Shown here in pieces: positions 55,259-64,000 of a stretch of 64,000 nucleotides of DNA (positions are counted from its first letter, which is position 1; every line of letters begins with the position of its first letter). The DNA comes from Novosphingobium fluoreni (GTDB lineage Bacteria > Pseudomonadota > Alphaproteobacteria > Sphingomonadales > Sphingomonadaceae): NCBI RefSeq assembly GCF_014196615.1, contig NZ_JACIDY010000008.1, forward strand, positions 124,001-188,000, given 5' to 3'. Below the pieces are notes generated by a model that was given only the letters and a program-made list of their open reading frames with translations, made no database searches and was not told the DNA's origin. The translations under genes were made by a program, and so were the position numbers.

Positions 55259-55784
55259 ACTGAGACGCTCCTTTCCTGGCTGAAATTGCACTCAACCGTT
55301 GAGCCGTAGGCAGTCCCTCGAATTCTTGAAATCATGACCAAACCCACAGCGAATTTTTCGGGAGAGGCCACCCTCTTGCCGATGCACTGCATCCCTTGGG
55401 TTTGGATGAGATCGCGAGATAACATGCGAGGAATGCCCACCCTGAGATTCGATCGTTAACGGCGCCGTATTGGATAGCCATCGCCCTTTAGGCGCGGCGG
55501 CGGGGCGGAGCTATCGCCGTCAAGGGGGACAATGCCGTCCCGTAGGGCGGGAGCGGGTATTCCCCGCTTACGCGCGCGGCCGTTCTGCGTGTCCCCCCCG
55601 ACGGTACTTGATCCGCCACCCGCATAGCATGACTGTTGCCCACGATCGCCAATGGACATGGCCAATGATGACATCATCAACATCTCGGCCACTCTGTTGC
55701 AGTACACCACGGCCTAGATGCCCGAGGGAGGCCTAGCGAATGCAAATCCGGCGCAAGTCTTTGCAAAGACGATAGGGATTGCCC
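55259..55784. other. 526-base gap between divergent ferredoxin and VOC genes
   Basis: No coding sequence recognised. It contains the promoter regions for the minus-strand ferredoxin/P450 unit and the plus-strand catabolic genes. No regulator gene lies near, so control must come from elsewhere. Confidence 0.45.
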
Positions 55785-56270
55785 ATGAAGAGACCCGATC
55801 TCGTATCTCCAAACGCTGGTTTGCTCGGCTACCGGCAGTTCCAGATGGCCTACGTCACCAACGATCTCGACCGGGCTCTAGCGATCCTGCGCGCCCAATA
55901 TGGCATCGCCGATTTCACCGTCTTCTCGCCGGCACCGGGTCAGCCGATGAGGATCGCCCTTGCCTGGTGCGGCGAAACGATGTTCGAGGTGATCGACGCG
56001 ACAGGCATGGGGATCGACATTTACGACAAGGCGCTACCAAACGATTTCGCAATTCGATTTCATCACATTGGGTTGGAAGTTGCTGATGAAATCCAATGGG
56101 ATCGCCTGCAAGCAAGCATAAGGGCGGGGAACCACGTCGTGGATTTCGCCGGCGACAACGACGTGGCGCGTTTCGCCTATGTTCATGCCCCGGAGCTTGG
56201 TCATTACGTCGAATATGTCCTGTTGCATGAACAGGGCCGGCTATTTTTCGAAAGCGTCGCCGCCAATTGA
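55785..56270 (+). CDS. VOC-family (glyoxalase-like) protein
   Basis: A 161-aa metal-dependent enzyme fold. QMAYVTNDLDRALAIL opens the first beta-alpha module, FHHIGLEV the second with the metal His, and HYVEYVLL gives the Glu. The ATG at 55785 follows AGGGA; an in-frame TTG six bases earlier is less likely. VOC proteins include isomerases, dioxygenases and lyases; the step here is unknown. Confidence 0.85.
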   Translation: MKRPDLVSPNAGLLGYRQFQMAYVTNDLDRALAILRAQYGIADFTVFSPAPGQPMRIALAWCGETMFEVIDATGMGIDIYDKALPNDFAIRFHHIGLEVADEIQWDRLQASIRAGNHVVDFAGDNDVARFAYVHAPELGHYVEYVLLHEQGRLFFESVAAN

Positions 56271-56471
56271 CAGGATGGGCGGGTGTTGGATAGCTGTCGC
56301 GCGCGGCCTAACAACGCAGAGATCGTGCCGGTTCCACGTTGCGCTGTCCGGCCTTCAACCGACACAATCGCTTCTCCTATCGCTCTCAAAGCGCATGGCT
56401 GTGGTCAAATCGCACGAGCTGCGGCGTAATGCTCAATGGAACCCATCACTCGCCGCCCTGGAGTTCTCATC

Positions 56472-56711
56472 ATGACTAATGTCGGGATCATCGGCGCAAA
56501 CGGGCCGCTCAATGTCAATGGATCGACGCGGCGCGCACTACCCAATACGCGCGTTCGCGCCCTCTACGCCGACCACCAGAAAAGGTTAAAGGCAGATGCC
56601 TCGGCGATTGCGGATCGTCGAAAGCTATCGCCCAGTTTCGATGAAGCGCTCCATGCATGGCGCATCGCCGAAGCCTTGACCCATCCCAAGGGCTACGGTG
56701 AGTTGAATTGA
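56472..56711 (+). CDS. Short protein, perhaps an internally deleted Gfo/Idh/MocA oxidoreductase
   Basis: A 79-aa frame behind GGAG at 56460-56463. It begins like a Rossmann fold (MTNVGIIGANGPLN, then NTRVRALYADHQKRL) and ends like the C-terminus of Gfo/Idh/MocA enzymes (SPSFDEALHAWRIAEAL). A full enzyme would have about 250 more residues between. It may be a pseudogene with an in-frame deletion, or a small protein of its own; the resemblance is by eye only. Confidence 0.5.
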   Translation: MTNVGIIGANGPLNVNGSTRRALPNTRVRALYADHQKRLKADASAIADRRKLSPSFDEALHAWRIAEALTHPKGYGELN

Positions 56712-56792
56712 GATAACTACGATATAATATTTCCTTGCTGTCATGCCCACCAAGGGCGGGACTGGCAAGGTTCGCAAAAATGGAGAGAAACG

Positions 56793-57965
56793 ATGCGCAC
56801 CTGGGACCAATATGTCGACATGCTAAAGCCGGCGGCAGAGCTTGTAGGGCAGATAACTGCGCCTGTCGACGAGCAGATTACGGCCGACATGCTCCGACAG
56901 TTTGCGATGAATATGTCTCAAGGGTATCTTCTATATTTCGCCACGAACCCCGATTATCCCGAGTTTGTACCTTTCGAGAATAGTGCATTCCTTGCGCAGC
57001 CAAATCCCGATGCAGTTTATTATTATACTCGGATCAATGGCAAAGGAATCTACCGGATTGTTGGCGAACGAGGCACGGCGGTGGTCGCCAACCTTGCCTA
57101 TGGTAACCGGATTTTCGGCATGGCCGGATCGCCCGGACCGGTTCGGGGCAATGTGGATGTCGATCGCTTTGCCATGGATGAGCATGGCCGGTTCGAGGTC
57201 ATCTTCAGCGAGAACCGACCGGAAGGCTATACGGGCGACTGGGCCTATCTCGATCCCGAGGCCGACTTCATCCTGCTGCGTCAGTTCAACTATCGGTGGG
57301 GGCGCGAGGTGGACATGCGCATCGCCATCGAACGGCTCGATCCTGTCCCCCCCAAGCCCCGCCTCTCGCCCGAGCGGACGGATGCCCTGCTGGCTGAGCT
57401 TTTCGGAACCTACGTAAAGGGGTTAAGCCAGGTATGCATGGCGAGCATGAAGCGACCGTTCCAGAATGGTCAGCTCAACAAGATGGCGCTGCATGACTTC
57501 AAGGATGTCGGCAATAGCGGAGACTGGCCGCAGATATACTTTGAAAGCCTTTTCGAGATCGAAGATGACGAAGCACTGATCATCGAAACCGAGCTGCCGG
57601 CGGAGCGGCCCTACTGGAACGTCCAAGTCATCGACGGCCTCTGGAACCAAGCCGATATCCCCTACCGCAACACCAGTCTGAACGGCCATACGGCTAGGAT
57701 CGATGCCGACGGCAAATTCCGGGCGGTCCTGTGCCGGACTGATCCCGGCTACGCCAACTGGCTTGACACTGCTGACCATAAGTTTGGCCTGCTGATCGGG
57801 CGGTGGTTCAAGTGCAGCTCTCATCCGCTGCCCACCGTCACGCGCATGAAGGTGGATGAGGTGGCCGATTATCTGGGCGATCGCAGCCCCCGTATCACCC
57901 CGGAGGAGCGTAAAGCGGAAATGCGCGAACGGCTGATCGGCTCGCAACTGCGGCGGCGCTGGTAA
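56793..57965 (+). CDS. DUF1214-type protein
   Basis: A 390-aa protein without signal peptide or known catalytic motif. Its centre (DAVYYYTRINGKGIYRIVGERG) and end (ETELPAERPYWNVQVIDGLWNQADIPYRNTSL) follow the DUF1214 pattern. GGAGAG lies just upstream of the ATG. Such genes recur in sphingomonad and actinobacterial steroid, terpenoid and PAH clusters; no reaction is established. A related domain is found in the gene at 63067. Confidence 0.75.
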   Translation: MRTWDQYVDMLKPAAELVGQITAPVDEQITADMLRQFAMNMSQGYLLYFATNPDYPEFVPFENSAFLAQPNPDAVYYYTRINGKGIYRIVGERGTAVVANLAYGNRIFGMAGSPGPVRGNVDVDRFAMDEHGRFEVIFSENRPEGYTGDWAYLDPEADFILLRQFNYRWGREVDMRIAIERLDPVPPKPRLSPERTDALLAELFGTYVKGLSQVCMASMKRPFQNGQLNKMALHDFKDVGNSGDWPQIYFESLFEIEDDEALIIETELPAERPYWNVQVIDGLWNQADIPYRNTSLNGHTARIDADGKFRAVLCRTDPGYANWLDTADHKFGLLIGRWFKCSSHPLPTVTRMKVDEVADYLGDRSPRITPEERKAEMRERLIGSQLRRRW

Positions 57966-57980
57966 CGCGAGGGTCGCTTC

Positions 57981-58425
57981 ATGGCCGTCCCCGGCATTTC
58001 CGGCCTGGATCACCTGGTGCCGACCGTCAGCTCGATCGATGTCACCTGTGCGTTCTACGCGCGTGCGCTGGGCTGCGAGGAAGTACGGTTCGGCCGCGGC
58101 CGGCGGGGGCTCTCATGCGGCTCCGTGCGGATCAACCTGCACCAGGCGGGACAGTTTGTCGAACCCCGCGCGGCAGCCCCAACCCCCGGATCGGCCGATC
58201 TGTGTTTCGTCACCGTCGAGGGCCTGGATACCGTCGCCAGTCATCTGGCGGCGCACAAAATATCCATCATCCTTGGTCCGGTGGTCCCCAAAGGGGGCCA
58301 AGGGTGCGATGCGCTCACTTTATTTCCGAGACCCGGACGGCAACCTTATAGAAATTGGTCACTATGACGGGGGCGTCAGGCTAGAGCGGCACCGCTCTCG
58401 GAAGGTTCGTCTTAATCGATTGTAA
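57981..58425 (+). pseudogene. VOC-family protein gene with a one-base frameshift
   Basis: The first 105 codons read as a VOC domain (GLDHLVPTVSSIDVTCAFYARALG, DLCFVTVEG). In the A/G run near 58285-58300 the frame shifts: the original frame turns to nonsense while the +1 frame gives SLYFRDPDGNLIEIGHYD, the standard VOC ending with its metal Glu. Either a real mutation or a sequencing error in a homopolymer. It lies 15 bases after the DUF1214-type gene. Confidence 0.78.
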
Positions 58426-58450
58426 CATCGGACTGTGCGGAGCCAAAGCA

Positions 58451-60052
58451 ATGACTGACCAGCAGCGGGCGGACGTGATCATCATCGGATCAGGTAGCGC
58501 TGGCGGCGTACTGGCCGCACGTCTCAGCGAAAACCCGCGACGTCGGGTCGTTCTGATTGAGGCGGGACGTGATCGATCGTCGAGCCTCTTCGTAACCATG
58601 CCTGCAGGCACTTTCGCCATGATGGGTCGGCCGGGCTTCGACTGGGCCTACCAGACCGAACCCGATCCGACGATCCACGGTCGCACGCTGGGATGGTCGG
58701 GGGGGCGGATGCTGGGCGGGTCCAGTTCGATCAACGGCGTGATCTATGCCCGGGGCAATCGGCAGGACTATGAACGTTGGGTTGTGGCGGGCGCCACGGG
58801 CTGGGGCTGGGACGCCCTGCTGCCCTACTTCCTGCGCGCCGAAGATTATCAGGGACCGCCGTCACAGTGGCATCGTAATGGCGGACCGCTGCCCGTCGGT
58901 CGAGCCAACGAGCGACATGGCCTGAGCGATGCGGTCCTGGCGGCCTTTCAAAGCATAGGTGTCCCCCGGCTCGAGGATTATTGTGCCGGAGATCAGTTTG
59001 GCGTCTATGACGTGCTGACGACCGCGGTTGGAGGCCGAAGGCGCGGCATAGCGGAAACCTACTTAAGGCAGGCGCGCGGGCGCCCCAATCTTCAGATTGT
59101 GAAGCAGACTTTGGTCGATCGCATCATGATCGAGAAAGGATGCGCTGTTGGAGTGAGCGTGGTGCGCGGCGATCAGGGTCTGGAATTCCGCGCGCCCGAG
59201 ACGATTGTCAGTGCGGGCGCGATCCAGTCGCCAGCTATTCTCATGCGATCAGGCATCGGCCCTGCATCGCATCTACGCGACCACGGCATAGCGGTCGAGG
59301 CGGACCTGCCTGTGGGACTGAACCTTCAGGATCATTGCGGCCTATCGGCCAGCCGATTCGTAGATGTCCCGACCTATAACAGTCCTTTTGGTCCCTGGAC
59401 GATCGGCAAGGCGCTCGCCCGCTGGGTGCTGACCAGGCACGGGCGCATGGCGTCCCCGGCGGTCCATGTCATGGCCGGCTTGAAATCTGCGCCGGATGGC
59501 CGGGAAGCGGACATATCGGTCAGCTTCATACCGTTGGCGATTGATTTCAATTCCAGCATCCCGGCGATGGCGGCTCAGCCGGGCATCACCCTGGGCGGGG
59601 TGTGCATGCGTCCGGAAAGCCGCGGCGCGATCCGCCTCCGCAGTCGCGATCCACATGCAAAGCCTGTAATCGATCACCGCCTGCTCGCCGAAGGCGACGT
59701 GCGCCGACTGACGCAATTCGGCAAAATCATAGAAGAGGTATTCGCCGCCAAGCCCTTGGCCGATCATATAATCGGCCGCAGCTTTCCTCATGAGGTGCCG
59801 CGTAGCGACGCGGAATGGGAAGAAATCATCAGGCAAACGGCCGGGATTGGTTATCATGCGGTCGGTACCTGTCGGATGGGAGGCGAGGATTCCGTCCTTG
59901 ATCCCCGGTTGCGGGTTCGCGGGATCGGCAATCTCCGCGTGGTCGATGCGTCGATCATGCCGTTCATCGTATCGAACAACACGAATGCGGCGACCATCGC
60001 GATAGCGGAACGTGCCTCCGACTTTTTCCAGGAAGATGTGATGGATACATAG
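58451..60052 (+). CDS. GMC-family FAD-dependent alcohol dehydrogenase
   Basis: A 533-aa flavoenzyme of the choline-dehydrogenase type. The FAD dinucleotide fold [16 protein letters not shown] is at 10-25, the GMC signature 1 [19 protein letters not shown] near 85, and the active-site His/Asn are in [12 protein letters not shown] and [14 protein letters not shown] at the end. It oxidises primary or secondary alcohols, a reasonable step after P450 hydroxylation. Intact. Confidence 0.92.
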   Translation: MTDQQRADVIIIGSGSAGGVLAARLSENPRRRVVLIEAGRDRSSSLFVTMPAGTFAMMGRPGFDWAYQTEPDPTIHGRTLGWSGGRMLGGSSSINGVIYARGNRQDYERWVVAGATGWGWDALLPYFLRAEDYQGPPSQWHRNGGPLPVGRANERHGLSDAVLAAFQSIGVPRLEDYCAGDQFGVYDVLTTAVGGRRRGIAETYLRQARGRPNLQIVKQTLVDRIMIEKGCAVGVSVVRGDQGLEFRAPETIVSAGAIQSPAILMRSGIGPASHLRDHGIAVEADLPVGLNLQDHCGLSASRFVDVPTYNSPFGPWTIGKALARWVLTRHGRMASPAVHVMAGLKSAPDGREADISVSFIPLAIDFNSSIPAMAAQPGITLGGVCMRPESRGAIRLRSRDPHAKPVIDHRLLAEGDVRRLTQFGKIIEEVFAAKPLADHIIGRSFPHEVPRSDAEWEEIIRQTAGIGYHAVGTCRMGGEDSVLDPRLRVRGIGNLRVVDASIMPFIVSNNTNAATIAIAERASDFFQEDVMDT

Positions 60053-60332
60053 GCCGCCGTCCGCCTCGCTATCTCGTTCCTGTTTGCTGTCCGCCACAGA
60101 CTGGCTTCTGCCGGCATGGAGCTTCAGGGCCTGGCGCTCAACGAATACCGCTTCCGCTACCACGGTGTACTGGACCGACTCGCCAAGACAATGTCGCAAC
60201 TCATGAATTCGAAGACGCGGCCATCGAAACCACCAATGGTAGGTTCGAAAGATATCCGCTAACAACAGAAGCCAGCGGTATGCGATCAACTCTTCCATCA
60301 TCGACAAATAATAGATGAAGGGGAGGAGTGTC

Positions 60333-62744
60333 ATGGATAAATGGGATCTCGCGTTCCGCACGAGCCTCAGCGCGATTGCATTGGCCACGGCCATGCCGGC
60401 AATTGCACAGACCAGTAGCGTACCACAGAAGAACACCGGCGTCGAAGATATCATCGTCACCGCGCAGCGCAAGAGTGAGTCCCTGCAAAAGGTCCCTATT
60501 GCTGTTACCGCCATATCGGAGACCACCCTGCAGAACGTGGGTGTTACCGACCTTACAACTGTCAGCAAGCTCGCGCCAGGCGTGCAGATCCAGCCGTTCT
60601 TTAAAGCCGGCGACGCCATCTACCAGATTCGCGGCCAGACGCAGACCGATGCTTCGCCCACGATCGATCCATCCGTCGGTGTCTATTTCGACGACGTTTA
60701 CATCGCGCGCTCATCGGGTTCGCTGACGAGCTTGCTGGACGTGTCCCGCGTCGAAGTGCTTAAGGGGCCGCAAGGTACGTTGTTTGGCAAGAACACAACG
60801 GGTGGCGCGATCCGAATTCTTTCCAATCAACCGACATTTAATCTCGGCGGCTATGGCAAAGCGGGTTACGAAAGTTTCGACCGTTACATCCTCGAAGGTG
60901 TACTGAACGTTCCGCTCAGTGAGACGGTCGCGACACGCATCGCCGCAAAGTATTCCGACAAGCGCGATGGATACGCAACGAACGTGGTGACTGGCGACCC
61001 GATAGACAAGATGAAGGATTTTGCCATCCGCGGGTCCTTACTTTGGGAACCCAACGGTGGTACGAACGTTCGTATACAGGGTGATTATTCGCGTACTACT
61101 GGTGGATCGTCACCTGCATATATCGTAAGCTACAACCCTCAGAACAGCCCGTTTCCCGCACTTGAAGCTGCGCTTGAGTCCGGCCTAGGTGCCGATTTCG
61201 CAGCGGGCAACGCGATAATCCAAAATATCGCGACGCGTGAAGGCGGGCGTCCGGTCTTTGGCTCTGACCTTCGGATCAATACGGGTGCTAATTTCGGCAC
61301 ATCTGCCACCTTCAATCCAGCGACGGGGCAGTTCAGCTATGTGAACGCCGGCTCACCCAACCCAAGGACCGATCTTAAGACCTGGGGCGTGATGGCGACG
61401 GCGAACATAGATCTTGACTTCGCGAACCTCAAGTCCATCACGGCTTATCGCCAGACCGACTCTTATTACACCTATGAAGTCGATGGAAGCCGTTTCCACA
61501 TTCTGGATGCGCTGCAGACGAACCATAATACTCAGTTCTCACAAGAGCTAATCCTCAACGGTCAGCTCTTTGATGACAAGTTGGAATGGAGCGCCGGCGG
61601 TCTGTTTTATACCGAAAAGGCGTTCCAGCTCAACAATCCAAAGGTTCTCAGCGCGCTGGTGTCCTTCAGCGGTGGTAGCGGGACCTATGATACCGGCACC
61701 GGTAAAAATACCTCCTATGGTGTATTTGCACAGGGCACCTACCATCTGAGCGATAGCTTGTCGGTCACGGCAGGCGCGCGCTATACAATTGACCAGCGTA
61801 AGGCAAATCAGTCTGCGTATAATTTGGCGCTGGGCGGGGCACAGACTTGCCTGTTCTCGACTTTCCCCGGGATCGACACTACGCCGGGGTTCGTACCGCC
61901 ATGCTCGCTACTGTCGAACCGGACGTTCCGAGATTGGGCCTATACGGCGTCGATCAACTACCAAATCGACCCAGACAAACTGGTGTACCTGCGCACCAGC
62001 CGGAGTTTCCGCGCGGGCGGTTTCAATTCGCGTGTTACCGCCCTACCTGCCTTCGCGTCCTTTCGTCCTGAATTCGTGACCGACTATGAGGGGGGGCTGA
62101 AGGCGATCTGGTTTGATCGCAAGTTGCGCACAAATCTCGCCGTCTTCTACTCACATGGTAGCGACGTGCAGACAACGGTGAGTCAGGTCGATCCCAACAC
62201 CCTTGTTTCATACAACGTAACGCAGAACATTGGTGTACGTAATGTCAAGGGTGTTGAACTCGATGCGACCTTGCAGGCTTCCCGGTTCGTTTCGTTGGAT
62301 GGCGGCCTTGCTTATCTTGATGGCAAATCAAAAAACCCGCTCGCGCCGGATGTGCGTTTCATCATCAAGACACCCAAGTGGTCGCTTAACGGGGGTGTGA
62401 ACATCGATATCCCGGTGTCGTCAAATATCGATGCGAGGCTCCACGGCGATGTGTCCTACCGCGGACGAATGTTTGATAGCACGGCTCCGCTGCGTGATCC
62501 GGGAACAGGCGCTATTCTCGAAGTAACAACCTATCGGCCGATAACGCTGGTCGGTGCGCGTATCACTGTAACCGAAAAGAATAGTGGCATTGAATTTTCG
62601 GTATATGGGCGAAATCTTACGAACGAACGTTACAATGCGAACCAGTCGGCGTTCAACGGCGTCGGATTGCTCGTCGGTTGGCTCGCGGAGCCACGGGTGG
62701 TGGGGCTGGATGTGAAAGTCCCCTTCGGCGGCGGCGGCAATTAA
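60333..62744 (+). CDS. TonB-dependent outer-membrane receptor
   Basis: An 803-aa outer-membrane transporter. It has a signal peptide to about residue 26 (AIAQ), a plug domain starting DIIVTAQRKSESLQKVPIAV with VEVLKGPQGTLFGKNTTGGAI, and a 22-strand barrel ending in the C-terminal aromatic-type strand. The strong GGGGAGGAG site fixes the start at 60333. Sphingomonads use this family to take up hydrophobic or glycosidic substrates, so it probably imports the pathway substrate. Confidence 0.93.
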   Translation: MDKWDLAFRTSLSAIALATAMPAIAQTSSVPQKNTGVEDIIVTAQRKSESLQKVPIAVTAISETTLQNVGVTDLTTVSKLAPGVQIQPFFKAGDAIYQIRGQTQTDASPTIDPSVGVYFDDVYIARSSGSLTSLLDVSRVEVLKGPQGTLFGKNTTGGAIRILSNQPTFNLGGYGKAGYESFDRYILEGVLNVPLSETVATRIAAKYSDKRDGYATNVVTGDPIDKMKDFAIRGSLLWEPNGGTNVRIQGDYSRTTGGSSPAYIVSYNPQNSPFPALEAALESGLGADFAAGNAIIQNIATREGGRPVFGSDLRINTGANFGTSATFNPATGQFSYVNAGSPNPRTDLKTWGVMATANIDLDFANLKSITAYRQTDSYYTYEVDGSRFHILDALQTNHNTQFSQELILNGQLFDDKLEWSAGGLFYTEKAFQLNNPKVLSALVSFSGGSGTYDTGTGKNTSYGVFAQGTYHLSDSLSVTAGARYTIDQRKANQSAYNLALGGAQTCLFSTFPGIDTTPGFVPPCSLLSNRTFRDWAYTASINYQIDPDKLVYLRTSRSFRAGGFNSRVTALPAFASFRPEFVTDYEGGLKAIWFDRKLRTNLAVFYSHGSDVQTTVSQVDPNTLVSYNVTQNIGVRNVKGVELDATLQASRFVSLDGGLAYLDGKSKNPLAPDVRFIIKTPKWSLNGGVNIDIPVSSNIDARLHGDVSYRGRMFDSTAPLRDPGTGAILEVTTYRPITLVGARITVTEKNSGIEFSVYGRNLTNERYNANQSAFNGVGLLVGWLAEPRVVGLDVKVPFGGGGN

Positions 62745-63066
62745 GTGGATCGTTCACCCGGCCCGTCACCAGGGGCGGGCCGGGTGGAAACCAAAAGAGA
62801 CCAGCGACAGCCACCCGTATTGGGGCCGTCGACCAAGTCTCTCGCCGGGTAACTAGCTGATGGATGGGCGCTACAATGACGACGTAGTTAAGACCGATGC
62901 TCTGGTTAAGCCGATGCGCGAAGGCGATCGAGGGTTGGTGGTCATCGGTTCTGGCGACCTATGGCCGTCAGTTCGATCTCTTCTTGTCTTAAAATAATAG
63001 TCTCGTAAATGTGAAAGTCCTGACTTCGCCGTCGAGCGGAAAGAGGGGCAGGGGAGTAGGTGTCTG
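62745..63066. other. 322-base gap after the receptor gene
   Basis: It holds the strong hairpin described separately, then an AT-richer stretch near 62990-63010 and a GGGGAGTAGG ribosome site just before the next gene. No gene seen. Confidence 0.5.
62755..62786 (+). terminator. Strong GC hairpin after the TonB receptor, possible terminator
   Basis: CACCCGGCCCG at 62755-62765 pairs perfectly with CGGGCCGGGTG at 62776-62786 across a 10-base loop. It starts 11 bases after the receptor stop. No U-run follows, so it may act as a mRNA-stabilising or weak termination hairpin. Confidence 0.6.
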
Positions 63067-64000
63067 ATGCGCTTCATCATGCAAGTTACTTCCAAGGCGG
63101 TCGTCGGTCGCGAGGTAGCCTATCGCGATTGGTATAAAAGCTATCATCTAAGCGATGTTCTAACTTTACCAGGTTTCAAGTCGGCGACGCTGGATCGCCA
63201 ACTGGGTGAGAACGAAAACGCCACCGGTGGCTTTATCGCACGCTACGAAGTCGAGGCGGAGACGCCTGCTGCGGCAATGCAGGCGCTTGGCGCCGCCTGG
63301 CCCAGCATGCGCCATACCGAAGACACGGACGCGGATGGCACACGGGTTGAGTTTCTCGTTCGAGAAGCGGTCGAGTCGGCCAAAGATGTTGTCGAACAAG
63401 TGTCTGATCATGACGTCAGCTCCTATCGGGACAAGATTCTCGCCAGAGCCCTACGGACTATCCAGTCGCCACAGGTGGTGCGCGCGCGTCAACTCGCGGC
63501 TATGCGGTTTCGTTGGGTTTTGCGGGATGATCCTCCCGACGAGGCATGGTCCAGCTTCGATGCCATGATGGACGAATATGTCTTCAACAACGCGCTTAAG
63601 GCCGCGAATGCTGACCCGAATTATCCCGAGGTTATGCTGAATTATGCGATGCCGCACCAGTGGCATGGCATTCACGTTCCGGGATCGCGGGTGAACGGGG
63701 ATAACTGCGACAATGCCTATCGATTGATCCCGATCGACGGGAAGGCGAACTTTCGCCTGGAGGGTCGTCGCGCGGCGTATGGTCCATCCGATGTGACTTT
63801 CACACTTGTCGGCAATTGGGAAATGACCAAGACGTTGGCGGGGCTTGAGGGCAGTTCACTCGAATACGGTCCGGACGGAAGGTTCGTCATAACGATCGGG
63901 CCCGATCCTGCAAATGGCAAACCCAATCACATCCAGTCCCGCCCCGGGGCGGTCATGCTCTTCGTGAGGGATTCCCTTGGTGACTGGGACCAGCAGCCGA
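63067..64000 (+). CDS. EthD-like plus DUF1214-related fusion protein, 3' end outside the window
   Basis: An open frame from ATG 63067 (purine-rich GGGGAGTAGG upstream) to the edge, 311 residues so far. The first 95 look like an EthD/dimeric alpha-beta barrel (YRDWYKSYHLSDVLTLPGFKSATL). After a linker near 105-120 comes a segment (NPDYPEVMLNYAMPHQWHG and GDNCDNAYRLIPIDGKANFR) related in pattern to the DUF1214-type protein at 56793. I do not know this fusion. It probably belongs to the same pathway. Confidence 0.7.
   Translation, partial: MRFIMQVTSKAVVGREVAYRDWYKSYHLSDVLTLPGFKSATLDRQLGENENATGGFIARYEVEAETPAAAMQALGAAWPSMRHTEDTDADGTRVEFLVREAVESAKDVVEQVSDHDVSSYRDKILARALRTIQSPQVVRARQLAAMRFRWVLRDDPPDEAWSSFDAMMDEYVFNNALKAANADPNYPEVMLNYAMPHQWHGIHVPGSRVNGDNCDNAYRLIPIDGKANFRLEGRRAAYGPSDVTFTLVGNWEMTKTLAGLEGSSLEYGPDGRFVITIGPDPANGKPNHIQSRPGAVMLFVRDSLGDWDQQP

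Noticed and set aside
59342..60619. 425-codon minus-strand frame covering the gap at 60053-60332
   Set aside because: Most of it is antisense to the GMC and TonB-receptor genes; the part in the gap shows no family resemblance.
1..64000. CRISPR array, rRNA or intact insertion sequence
   Set aside because: No regularly spaced repeats, no rRNA-like stretch and no complete transposase with terminal repeats were seen in reading both strands.

Overview
The window reads as accessory DNA of an alphaproteobacterium, most likely a sphingomonad. It is GC-rich, carries sphingomonad-style trb conjugation genes with a DUF2274 gene behind trbI, and has TonB-receptor and P450/ferredoxin catabolic genes. No rRNA, complete tRNA, ribosomal or replication gene was seen, so the taxonomic call is an inference from gene content.

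Layout. (1) 1-7868: the end of a P-type conjugation operon (trbE partial, J, L, F, G, I), then DUF2274 and AlpA-like genes. (2) 7909-19829: a defence-rich cargo block. It holds two unrecognised genes, an AlbA_2/Schlafen-like protein, an ApeA-like HEPN protein, an HNH protein and a minus-strand four-gene operon. That operon runs OLD nuclease (GajA-like), UvrD-like helicase (GajB-like), Fe(II)/2OG oxygenase-like protein, HEPN plus zinc-ribbon protein. I regard it as the best candidate for an undescribed system: a Gabija-type core with two extra, translationally linked proteins. (3) 20315-24838: sulfite detoxification (SorB, SorA, TDT exporter, LysR regulator) and a uracil-DNA-glycosylase-like gene. 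(4) 25021-31566: a DUF305/YncE/DedA operon, a cardiolipin synthase, and a fluoride-response operon (CLC-F antiporter, DUF190, universal stress protein) with a readable promoter and fluoride riboswitch. (5) 31924-35183: an att-like 3' tRNA piece, a P4-type integrase and scraps of a second conjugative element (HTH, DUF2274, trbI tail) fused to a truncated relaxase. (6) 35278-37654: a Vsr / C5-methyltransferase / Eco29kI-type GIY-YIG restriction-modification operon.

(7) 37853-46377: a decaying defence island. IetAS has lost most of its protease, a PD-(D/E)XK-like gene carries three in-frame stops and a frameshift, Septu has a nonsense-mutated ptuB, and there are fragments of an old yellow enzyme, a DUF5623 protein and a histidine kinase. 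(8) 46981-64000: a catabolic region. It contains a PQQ glucose-dehydrogenase-family enzyme, two different P450s each next to its own [2Fe-2S] ferredoxin, SnoaL-like, MFS, VOC, DUF1214-type, GMC oxidoreductase and TonB-receptor genes, several gene remnants, and a gene running off the right edge.

How it fits together. Regions 1-4 look like the transfer module and cargo of one integrative conjugative element. The att-like site at 31.9 kb would be its boundary with a second, mostly deleted element (region 5), followed by further defence genes. Region 8 looks like a hydrophobic-substrate pathway: uptake by the TonB receptor, hydroxylation by the P450/ferredoxin pairs, alcohol oxidation by the GMC and PQQ enzymes. 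The substrate cannot be read from the sequence, and no ferredoxin reductase is present.
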